A DNA stretch of 20,240 nt from the NCBI GenBank assembly GCA_023489065.1, contig JAMDCL010000046.1:1-20240 (forward strand), given 5' to 3'. The translations under genes and the position numbers were made by a program. The notes under the pieces are model-generated. The model searched no databases and was not told where the DNA came from. It worked only from the letters and a program-made list of their open reading frames with translations. Source of the stretch: Deltaproteobacteria bacterium. GTDB lineage: Bacteria; JAMCPX01. How positions within the stretch are numbered: position 1 is the first letter of the stretch; the number at the start of each line of letters is the position of its first letter. Of this stretch, positions 1-5,774 are shown one piece after another.

Positions 1-1
1 A

Positions 2-133
2 CCGAGGTTTACAACGTCCGTGCAAAGACACGCGGATGTGGCAGCGGGGAAAGAAGAACTCCAGGGGGTCGTCGTCCGTACCGATGACAAAGGAAGGTCT
101 GTGTCCATGGTAAGGATCAAAGAACATGTATGA
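2..133 (+). CDS. C-terminal fragment of an unidentified protein
   Basis: An open frame runs from the left edge to a TGA at 131-133 and gives 43 residues ending in MVRIKEHV. The stop overlaps the start codon of the kinase gene as ATGA (130-133), so the two are probably translationally coupled and belong to one operon. The visible tail is polar, with a run of valines (GVVVRT) that could be a beta strand. No family could be recognised from so short a piece. It is taken as real because of the tight ATGA junction, which recurs between other genes of this series. Confidence 0.6.
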   Translation, partial: PRFTTSVQRHADVAAGKEELQGVVVRTDDKGRSVSMVRIKEHV

Positions 134-1497
134 ATAGTCTGCGAGCACTGAAAAAGCCTGCAATTATAAAACTTTGGCTGAAAAGGTCCCTGCCGGTGTA
201 TGTGTTTGTGATCGTATCGATCATAACGATCAAATACGGCTTAACGGCCTATTTGAAACACAAATACCCTCCGATCGTCAAAGACGACACGGTATTAGGG
301 ATACGGCTTCCGTTTGCAAAGAGGGTCTACAGGGAAAGATGGCTTACCGCTTACGACAAATGGTCTCCGTATTTCTTCCTGGTTGCTACCGGCATAGCAG
401 GTCTATGGATGTTTGCTTTGCTGAAATCGACAGCGGATGTGGCACACGATCTATCAATGGCCGCTCTGGAGAAATCGGATAAGGCCGAGACCGGCGGCGA
501 TCTGTCGCAGGCCATCTACAATCTCAAGGTTGCAACTTCTTTCAGTATGGATGATGCCCTGATTGAAAGTATGAATCAAAAAATAGAAAAACTGAAGTTT
601 TCTTTGTCCTCCCGATCCGCACTTTTATCCAAAACACTGACCGGACAGGACCGGACGGAACCGGAGAAAACCGTAGTAAAACAAGCAACAGATCCTGCTC
701 ACCCTGTCGCCAGCAGATATAAAAAAATAAGAAAACTCGGACAGGGTGCCATGGGGATAGTCTGGCTTGCCGAAGATACGGTACTGGAAAGGCAGGTCGC
801 AATAAAAGAATTGCCAATCCACATAGCAGAGGACGCAGAATTCAAGGAAAGGTTTTTGCGGGAAGCGAAATTGCTCGCACGGTTGACCCATCCGAACATC
901 GTACAGCTCTACGATATTGTCGAAGACAGCGATGTTTTGCACTACACCATGGAGTATGTGGAAGGCCAGTCCATGGATCAGATAGTAAAGGCATCAAAGC
1001 TGCCCCTGGATACCGTACTGGATTATGCAGTGCAGATCCTGAAAGGTATGGATTATGCACACGGCATGAAAATCATACACAGAGATTTAAAACCGATGAA
1101 TATCATGGTTCGTAAGGACAACATCGTCAAAATCGCCGATTTCGGTCTTGCAAAACTGGTAGGGAGTTCTTCGGTCACCATGGCGGGTACGGTGATGGGC
1201 TCGCCCCTGTATATGTCCCCGGAACAAGCAATGGGTGAAGAGGCCGATGAAAGGAGCGACATCTATTCCTTCTCCATGATCCTGTACGAACTGACGACAG
1301 GAACACCGGCGTTTACCGGCTCTCCAAAAGATGTCATAACCAAGCAAATACAGGCAATGCCTGAAAAGCCGTCTTCGCGGGCTTCCATTCCGGACTGGCT
1401 TGATGCGGTGATACTGAAGGGGCTCTCGAAAAATAAAGAACAGAGGTATCAGAGGATTTCAGATATGCTGAACGATATGACAAACCATAGGCAATGA
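130..1497 (+). CDS. Membrane-anchored Ser/Thr protein kinase (Hanks type)
   Basis: 455 residues. The C-terminal half (about 197-449) is a complete eukaryotic-like kinase domain: glycine loop GQGAMG at 204-209, ATP-binding Lys226 in VAIKE, catalytic HRDLKPMN with Asp319 and Asn324, metal-binding DFG at 337-339, and an SPE (APE-equivalent) motif at 363-365. All catalytic residues are present, so it should be active. Unlike PknB-type kinases, the membrane part precedes the kinase: two hydrophobic segments at about 20-36 and 81-98 enclose a predicted extracytoplasmic loop of about 45 residues. A helical stretch at 100-160, with a TPR-like hairpin, links the membrane to the kinase. There are no PASTA repeats. 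The gene overlaps its upstream neighbour and cdsA by four bases each, suggesting coupled expression with phospholipid synthesis. The substrate is unknown. Confidence 0.93.
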   Translation: MNSLRALKKPAIIKLWLKRSLPVYVFVIVSIITIKYGLTAYLKHKYPPIVKDDTVLGIRLPFAKRVYRERWLTAYDKWSPYFFLVATGIAGLWMFALLKSTADVAHDLSMAALEKSDKAETGGDLSQAIYNLKVATSFSMDDALIESMNQKIEKLKFSLSSRSALLSKTLTGQDRTEPEKTVVKQATDPAHPVASRYKKIRKLGQGAMGIVWLAEDTVLERQVAIKELPIHIAEDAEFKERFLREAKLLARLTHPNIVQLYDIVEDSDVLHYTMEYVEGQSMDQIVKASKLPLDTVLDYAVQILKGMDYAHGMKIIHRDLKPMNIMVRKDNIVKIADFGLAKLVGSSSVTMAGTVMGSPLYMSPEQAMGEEADERSDIYSFSMILYELTTGTPAFTGSPKDVITKQIQAMPEKPSSRASIPDWLDAVILKGLSKNKEQRYQRISDMLNDMTNHRQ

Positions 1498-2381
1498 ACA
1501 TGAAATTCGGTGACCTGTCAAAGAGACTGTTAACCGCTGTCGTGGGCATCCCCATACTTATCTTTGCCCTTGTACAGGGCGGATATGTCCTGCTGACCCT
1601 GGTAGCATTTGTTGCAGTCATCGGCTTGTGGGAATTCTTTCACGTTATGGAGTTGAGAGGATATAAGCCGCTCAAAACAGCGGGTTATGTGTCCGGGCTT
1701 GTCATCGTGTTTTCCGCGTACTTTATGCAAAATTACTTCCTCGTGTTGTTTGTCGTCCTGCTTTTCATACTCTTCGTGGGCCTCTTCGAAAAGGACAATA
1801 AAGCCGCATTATCGGGGACCGGCGGAACCATCTTCGGTGTATTTTACATAGCAGGTCTTTTGACTTTCGCGATTCAATTAAGAAACCTCGGTACATTCCT
1901 CATGACACAGTACCGATCCCTGGGTCCATTTCTCGCAACACAGCACATAGACGACAGGACCGGCATATATGCGATATTTTTTCCTATAGCCGTTGTATTT
2001 ATCAGCGATACCGGGGCATATTTTATCGGCAAAGCGTATGGCAAAAGAAGGGTCGCACCGGCCATAAGTCCAAAAAAATCATGGGAGGGAGTTGGCGGAG
2101 GTATAGCTGCGAGTCTTATTGCCGCCTTCGTGATATGGATGATTGCACCCGATAGATTCCCGCTGAAACAGGCCGTCATTCTTTCCGTGCTGCTGAGTAT
2201 TGCAGGACTCGCGGGTGACCTGGTAGAATCAAGGATAAAAAGGGACGCCGAAGTAAAGGATTCAGGCACCATATTCCCGGGGCATGGCGGCGTTATGGAC
2301 AGAATAGATGCATTGCTGTTCGGTCTGCCGATAGCATACATCTATTTCCTTATGTATTTCAAATTTATCTTTTCGAGATGA
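1494..2381 (+). CDS. cdsA: Phosphatidate cytidylyltransferase (CDP-diglyceride synthase)
   Basis: 295 residues, the usual CdsA length. It makes CDP-diacylglycerol from phosphatidate and CTP in the inner membrane, the branch point for all phospholipids. Most of the protein is hydrophobic helices. The C-terminal family signature is intact at about 246-272, from SRIKRD through KDSG and PGHGG to MDRID, and includes the acidic residues that bind the catalytic metal. A second conserved stretch, SDTGAYFIGK to SPKKSWEG, lies at 171-199. The start at 1494 overlaps the kinase stop (ATGA); an alternative Met lies two codons further on. It is not next to uppS, frr or dxr, its common partners elsewhere, but sits between a Ser/Thr kinase and a two-component system. 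Confidence 0.96.
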   Translation: MNMKFGDLSKRLLTAVVGIPILIFALVQGGYVLLTLVAFVAVIGLWEFFHVMELRGYKPLKTAGYVSGLVIVFSAYFMQNYFLVLFVVLLFILFVGLFEKDNKAALSGTGGTIFGVFYIAGLLTFAIQLRNLGTFLMTQYRSLGPFLATQHIDDRTGIYAIFFPIAVVFISDTGAYFIGKAYGKRRVAPAISPKKSWEGVGGGIAASLIAAFVIWMIAPDRFPLKQAVILSVLLSIAGLAGDLVESRIKRDAEVKDSGTIFPGHGGVMDRIDALLFGLPIAYIYFLMYFKFIFSR

Positions 2382-2391
2382 GCGGCATCGC

Positions 2392-3081
2392 ATGCGGCTT
2401 CTCCTGGTCGAAGATGAAAAAAAGGTAGCAAGCCATATAAAAAAGGGTCTTGAGGAGGAAGGATACGCCGTCGATGTCGTAAACAACGGAGAAGACGCTT
2501 CCAGCATGGTCAGGGCCTATGACTACGATCTCATCATACTCGACGTCATGCTTCCCGGGAAAAACGGTATCCAGATATTAAAAGAGCTCAGGGACAGCAA
2601 ACAGGACACCCCCGTTATATTTCTCACAGCAAAAAACAGTACCGAAGAGAAGATCCTCGGGCTGGACCTCGGGGCAGATGATTATCTCACGAAGCCGTTC
2701 GAGTTCGAAGAATTATGTGCACGCGTCCGGGCAATACTGAGGAGGCACGAGTCCGTAAAAACCAGCAAACTCGTCATAGCGGACCTCGAACTGAATCCCG
2801 TTACCCATGAGGTGAAGAGAGCTGGTCAGAGAATAGATCTCACGCAAAAGGAGTATGCGCTGCTTGAATACCTCCTGTATAATCAGGGTAAGATCCTGAC
2901 AAGAACGATGATCGTAGAGCATGTCTGGGACCAGGATTTTGACAGCTTCACCAATGTCGTGGACGTTTACGTAAATCATCTGAGAACGAAACTGGACCAA
3001 CCTTTCGAAAAAAAGCTTCTGCAGACCGTGCGCGGCTTTGGTTATGTACTGAGAGAACAGGATGCTTCCCATAAGGATTAG
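2392..3081 (+). CDS. OmpR/PhoB-family response regulator (CusR-like)
   Basis: 229 residues. The receiver domain (1-118) has the acidic pair at 8-9 (VEDE), phospho-acceptor Asp51 in ILDVMLPG, Thr79 and Lys101 (LTKPF). A winged-helix DNA-binding domain follows (about 126-221), with the typical ending VDVYVNHLRTKLD...TVRGFGYVLR. This tail is closest to the CusR/CopR heavy-metal subgroup, but no metal-efflux genes lie nearby, so the target is unknown. It begins 10 bases after cdsA, with only a weak Shine-Dalgarno, and its last 20 bases overlap the histidine kinase start. The pair is therefore co-translated and almost certainly cognate. Confidence 0.95.
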   Translation: MRLLLVEDEKKVASHIKKGLEEEGYAVDVVNNGEDASSMVRAYDYDLIILDVMLPGKNGIQILKELRDSKQDTPVIFLTAKNSTEEKILGLDLGADDYLTKPFEFEELCARVRAILRRHESVKTSKLVIADLELNPVTHEVKRAGQRIDLTQKEYALLEYLLYNQGKILTRTMIVEHVWDQDFDSFTNVVDVYVNHLRTKLDQPFEKKLLQTVRGFGYVLREQDASHKD

Positions 3082-4429
3082 ATTAACGTTCTGGTACGTG
3101 GCCATTTTTTCGATAACCCTGGGTATCTACAGCTTTTTTTTGTTCGCGTTCATTTCTCACACAATCATCAGGAACTCGGACAGGGAAATGCTTGCAGAGG
3201 CAAAAGAATGCAGGTCTATTTTTCTCGAAGAAATTACAAAACCTTCTTTTGAAGAACTGGACGAAGAATTAAAAGGCATTAATTATTATCTGCAGATCTA
3301 TTCGATCGACGGCAAGCTGCTGTATACATCTGCGAATCTCTACAAGACCAATCTTCCGGTCGATACCCGGGCATTCAATTCCATAGAACACGACAAATAC
3401 GCATTCAGAACCGTTACCGTGTTCAGGCATACGGATGTGCGTACGCTTCTGTATCCCATTGTCGTCAACGGCGCGATACGATACTACCTCACCATAGGCA
3501 TGCCGCTCAACGCGCAAAACGGATTTTTAAGCATGCTGGGTATAATCCTCACCGTTGTTACCCCTATCTTCATCGTTATTGCAAGCTGGGGCGGTATCGT
3601 CATTGCGGGCAGGGCGATGAAGCCGGTCGACGAGATAATAGAAACGGCACGACGCATAGAAGCCGGGAACCTGACAGAGCAGATCACTGTGAAAACGCAC
3701 AACGACGAGATAGGAAAACTTGCGCGGACATTCAATGATATGCTCCTCAGATTGAAAAAGGCGTTTGATGGACTTTCTCAATTTTCCCAAAATGTTTCGC
3801 ATGAATTAAAAACGCCCTTGACGGTCATGAAAAGCGGCATCGAGATCAACATGATCGGCGAAAGGAACGCAGCGGATTACCGGGACCTGATGGTCAGCTT
3901 ACTTGAAGAGATAGATCAGATGACGAGGATTATCGACGATCTCCTGCTGACGTCTCTATCCAATACGGAATCCATAAGAGCAACGTTTACCCGGATAGAT
4001 ATTTCATCCCTCATCCTGCAGACCATAGACTTCCTCGGTGTCCTTGCAACGGATAAAAAAGTTTCGCTCGAACATGCGGTACCGGACGGGATCGGCATCG
4101 TCGGCAACGAACGATTGCTGAAGAGGGCGTTCAGCAACATCATCGATAACGCAATCAAGTTCACACCTCCCGGCAAGAAGGTTTTTGTGTCCTTAGCCCG
4201 GAACGGTCCCGGTGTGGTTGTAGACATACGGGATCAGGGCGCCGGCATAAAAGAAGAGGACATACCAAAAATATTTGACCGGTTCTACAGAGGGAAATCC
4301 GCAAACGCAGAGGGACACGGACTCGGGCTGAGCATAGTAAAATGGATTATAGAACTCCATAACGGAAGGATCGACATCGTTTCGGCGTCCGGAGGTACAA
4401 ATTTCCGGGTCAGGTTTTTACCCCGTTAG
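3062..4429 (+). CDS. Sensor histidine kinase, partner of the preceding regulator
   Basis: 455 residues. Transmembrane helix 1 (about 10-32) and helix 2 (about 157-183) enclose a periplasmic sensor region of about 125 residues. A HAMP linker (about 180-232) follows. The HisKA segment has the phospho-acceptor His247 in NVSHELKTPL. The ATPase domain shows the N box (FSNIIDNAIKFTP, Asn359 and Asn363), G1 (DQGAGI, 391-396), an F box (IFDRFYRG) and G2 (GHGLGLSIV, 418-426). All catalytic boxes are intact. The architecture matches CusS/BaeS-type kinases, but the periplasmic part has no obvious His/Cys metal-binding cluster, so the signal is open. The start overlaps the regulator by 20 bases. A strong hairpin lies 25 bases after the stop. 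Confidence 0.95.
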   Translation: MLPIRIRLTFWYVAIFSITLGIYSFFLFAFISHTIIRNSDREMLAEAKECRSIFLEEITKPSFEELDEELKGINYYLQIYSIDGKLLYTSANLYKTNLPVDTRAFNSIEHDKYAFRTVTVFRHTDVRTLLYPIVVNGAIRYYLTIGMPLNAQNGFLSMLGIILTVVTPIFIVIASWGGIVIAGRAMKPVDEIIETARRIEAGNLTEQITVKTHNDEIGKLARTFNDMLLRLKKAFDGLSQFSQNVSHELKTPLTVMKSGIEINMIGERNAADYRDLMVSLLEEIDQMTRIIDDLLLTSLSNTESIRATFTRIDISSLILQTIDFLGVLATDKKVSLEHAVPDGIGIVGNERLLKRAFSNIIDNAIKFTPPGKKVFVSLARNGPGVVVDIRDQGAGIKEEDIPKIFDRFYRGKSANAEGHGLGLSIVKWIIELHNGRIDIVSASGGTNFRVRFLPR

Positions 4430-4454
4430 CATTCTTCCGGGAAAGAGCGCGGTT

Positions 4455-4488
4455 GAAGAATCCACGCTGTAAACAGCGTGGATTCTTC
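4455..4488. repeat. Perfect 15-bp hairpin with TAAA loop (copy 1)
   Basis: Arms at 4455-4469 and 4474-4488 are exact reverse complements around a TAAA loop. No T tract follows on either strand, so it does not look like a simple intrinsic terminator. The inner 20 bases (4462-4481) are closely related to the hairpin at 4527-4546. The sequence ATTCTTC occurs both at 4431-4437 and in the right arm (4482-4488), so the left arm could also pair upstream, though far less stably. It may protect the 3' end of the two-component messenger or be a mobile palindrome. Confidence 0.75.
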
Positions 4489-4515
4489 GTCGGTACGGAA
4501 TATGTTAATCGTATA

Positions 4516-4558
4516 GTTCGCCTTGACCCCGCTATAAATAGCGGGGATTGCGGCGAAC
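4516..4558. repeat. Two-tier hairpin with TAAA loop (copy 2)
   Basis: The inner stem pairs 4527-4534 (CCCCGCTA) with 4539-4546 (TAGCGGGG) around a TAAA loop at 4535-4538. An outer stem pairs 4516-4522 (GTTCGCC) with 4552-4558 (GGCGAAC), with an asymmetric internal loop. Compared with copy 1, the core differs at four bases forming two pairs, A-T to C-G and G-C to A-T, so pairing is kept. No T tract follows. It lies 47 bases before the tatA -35 element. Confidence 0.75.
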
Positions 4559-4604
4559 ACCCGTTCAAAAGCATTCCTTTTCTGACCTGTTTTGCATAAA
4601 ACAG

Positions 4605-4633
4605 TTGAAAATCCCTGTAAGAAAGTTTAATAT
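4605..4633 (+). promoter_or_regulatory. Probable sigma-70-type promoter of tatA
   Basis: TTGAAA (4605-4610), a 17-base spacer and TAATAT (4628-4633). Transcription would start near 4640, leaving a leader of about 25 bases that contains the AGGAG ribosome site (4655-4659). This also argues against a translation start at the ATG at 4639. Confidence 0.6.
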
Positions 4634-4665
4634 ACGTATTGAGAAAGCGTATAAAGGAGAATACA

Positions 4666-4890
4666 ATGTTTGATATAGGCATGCCTGAGCTGATAGTGAT
4701 ATTCGTTATCATCCTGGTGCTCTTTGGCGGCAAAAAACTTCCCGAGGTCGGCAAAAGCCTTGGAGAGGCAATAAAGAACTTTAAAAAAGCTATGAACGAG
4801 ATCGAGAGTCCCTCAACGGATGAACAGAAGAAGTCCCTTCCGGAAACAAAAATAGAACAAAAAAAAGATACTTCGGTAAAACCCAACTAA
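4666..4890 (+). CDS. tatA: Twin-arginine translocase subunit TatA/E
   Basis: 74 residues. TatA forms the size-variable pore of the Tat system, which exports folded proteins across the inner membrane. The protein begins [17 protein letters not shown], with one transmembrane helix (about 6-22), then the FGGKKLPE hinge and an amphipathic helix ([15 protein letters not shown]), and ends in a charged, probably disordered tail. The start at 4666 is chosen because AGGAG sits at 4655-4659, six bases ahead, and because TatA proteins begin this way. An in-frame ATG at 4639 would add nine residues and coincide with the predicted transcription start. No tatB or tatC lies next to it, so it is a stand-alone tatA. 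It is flanked by hairpins on both sides. Confidence 0.93.
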   Translation: MFDIGMPELIVIFVIILVLFGGKKLPEVGKSLGEAIKNFKKAMNEIESPSTDEQKKSLPETKIEQKKDTSVKPN

Positions 4891-4898
4891 CCTCCCGC

Positions 4899-4917
4899 CC
4901 CGGGGTTCACCCCCGGG
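4899..4917. repeat. GC-rich hairpin after tatA
   Basis: CCCGGGG (4899-4905) pairs with CCCCGGG (4911-4917) around a five-base loop, starting nine bases after the tatA stop. It is followed by ATTC rather than a T run. Its right flank, GGGATTC, resembles the right flank GGATTC of the hairpin at 4455-4488, so it may be a diverged third member of the same palindrome family. It may also simply stabilise the short tatA messenger. Confidence 0.5.
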
Positions 4918-5004
4918 ATTCTGGGATCTCCGGAGTCACGGGGATGTATGACCGATCCTGTGAAGATTCAACGCTGTGAGCGCACACGTAAAAATATATA
5001 ACAT

Positions 5005-5041
5005 TTGACAGTTCGGAAAATACATATAATTGTTCTATAAT
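5005..5041 (+). promoter_or_regulatory. Promoter-like sequence directly at the lpxH start
   Basis: TTGACA is at 5005-5010 and TATAAT occurs twice, at 5025-5030 and 5036-5041. The spacing from TTGACA is 14 and 25 bases, neither ideal. If the first TATAAT is the -10 element, transcription starts about three bases before the ATG at 5040. An AT-rich stretch near 4993-5000 could be an alternative -10. No Shine-Dalgarno is seen between 5000 and 5039. Confidence 0.4.
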
Positions 5042-5774
5042 GTATTGTATATTTCTTTCCGATGCCCATCTAAAAGGCCGCGACGACAAGAACCAGGAGA
5101 AGGTCGTTCAATTTCTTGAAGGCATAATCAAGGAACACCCCGACATGGTATTCCTGCTCGGTGATATTTTCGATTACTGGGTAAATCCGGGTGGTCTGAT
5201 AGATCCTGTCTATGTCCCCTTAATGGATGTCTTACGCCGGTTATCCGAAAGTAACGTAAAAATGTATTATCACATAGGAAACCACGATTTTTTTGTAAAG
5301 AATACGTTTGAAAAGATGTTCACCACCATGGAGATTATTGAAAATGGTATGGTTATAGAACTGGACGGCAGCCGGTGTTTCGTCACCCACGGGGACATGA
5401 TAGATTATACGGACAAATGGTACAGGTTGCTCAGGGTTATCATCCGGAGCAGGTTTATAAGTGCGATCGCAGACATCCTGCCCGCTTCATTAACACGCCG
5501 CATTGCATCAAGGCTTTCACAGCACAGCAGGGAGGTATGGACGATAAAAAGAACTATGCCGAACCACGTGATCGATGAGTTTGTAGAAAAAAAAGCTGCA
5601 CAGGGTTTTGATGTCGTCATAGCAGCCCACTTTCATACACCGGAAATACGGGAATACACCATACAGGGCAGAAGGGTCCGCTATATCAACACCGGGAACT
5701 GGTTTAATGCTTATAGTTATGTCGTTCTTAAAGACGGGCAATTCGATCTGAGGTATTACGGTAAACCTGTATGA
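5040..5774 (+). CDS. lpxH: UDP-2,3-diacylglucosamine diphosphatase, LpxH family
   Basis: 244 residues. LpxH hydrolyses UDP-2,3-diacylglucosamine to lipid X and UMP, the fourth step of lipid A synthesis, at the inner membrane surface. The metallophosphoesterase motifs appear in order: SDAHL (Asp8, His10), GDIFDYW (Asp42), GNHD (Asn81, His82), THGD (His117), and AHFHTPE (His197, His199) followed by NTGNW. The middle insert (about 120-175) corresponds to the LpxH lid region. The start is fixed by the conserved N terminus (YCIFLSDAHL), although no Shine-Dalgarno precedes it. The stop overlaps the next start as ATGA. A related phosphoesterase with another substrate is possible, but GDxFDYW and GNHDFF fit LpxH well. 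Confidence 0.87.
   Translation: MYCIFLSDAHLKGRDDKNQEKVVQFLEGIIKEHPDMVFLLGDIFDYWVNPGGLIDPVYVPLMDVLRRLSESNVKMYYHIGNHDFFVKNTFEKMFTTMEIIENGMVIELDGSRCFVTHGDMIDYTDKWYRLLRVIIRSRFISAIADILPASLTRRIASRLSQHSREVWTIKRTMPNHVIDEFVEKKAAQGFDVVIAAHFHTPEIREYTIQGRRVRYINTGNWFNAYSYVVLKDGQFDLRYYGKPV

Noticed and set aside
2392..4429. Specific naming of the two-component pair as CusRS copper sensing
   Set aside because: Sequence style is CusRS-like, but no metal-binding cluster or efflux genes are seen nearby, so a metal role cannot be supported.
4455..4488. Intrinsic terminator after the histidine kinase gene
   Set aside because: The stem is strong, but no T tract follows on either strand. It is listed as a structured repeat instead.
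4410..4886. Minus-strand open frame of 158 codons opposite tatA
   Set aside because: It runs through both hairpins and the TatA gene in antisense, and has no plausible domain.
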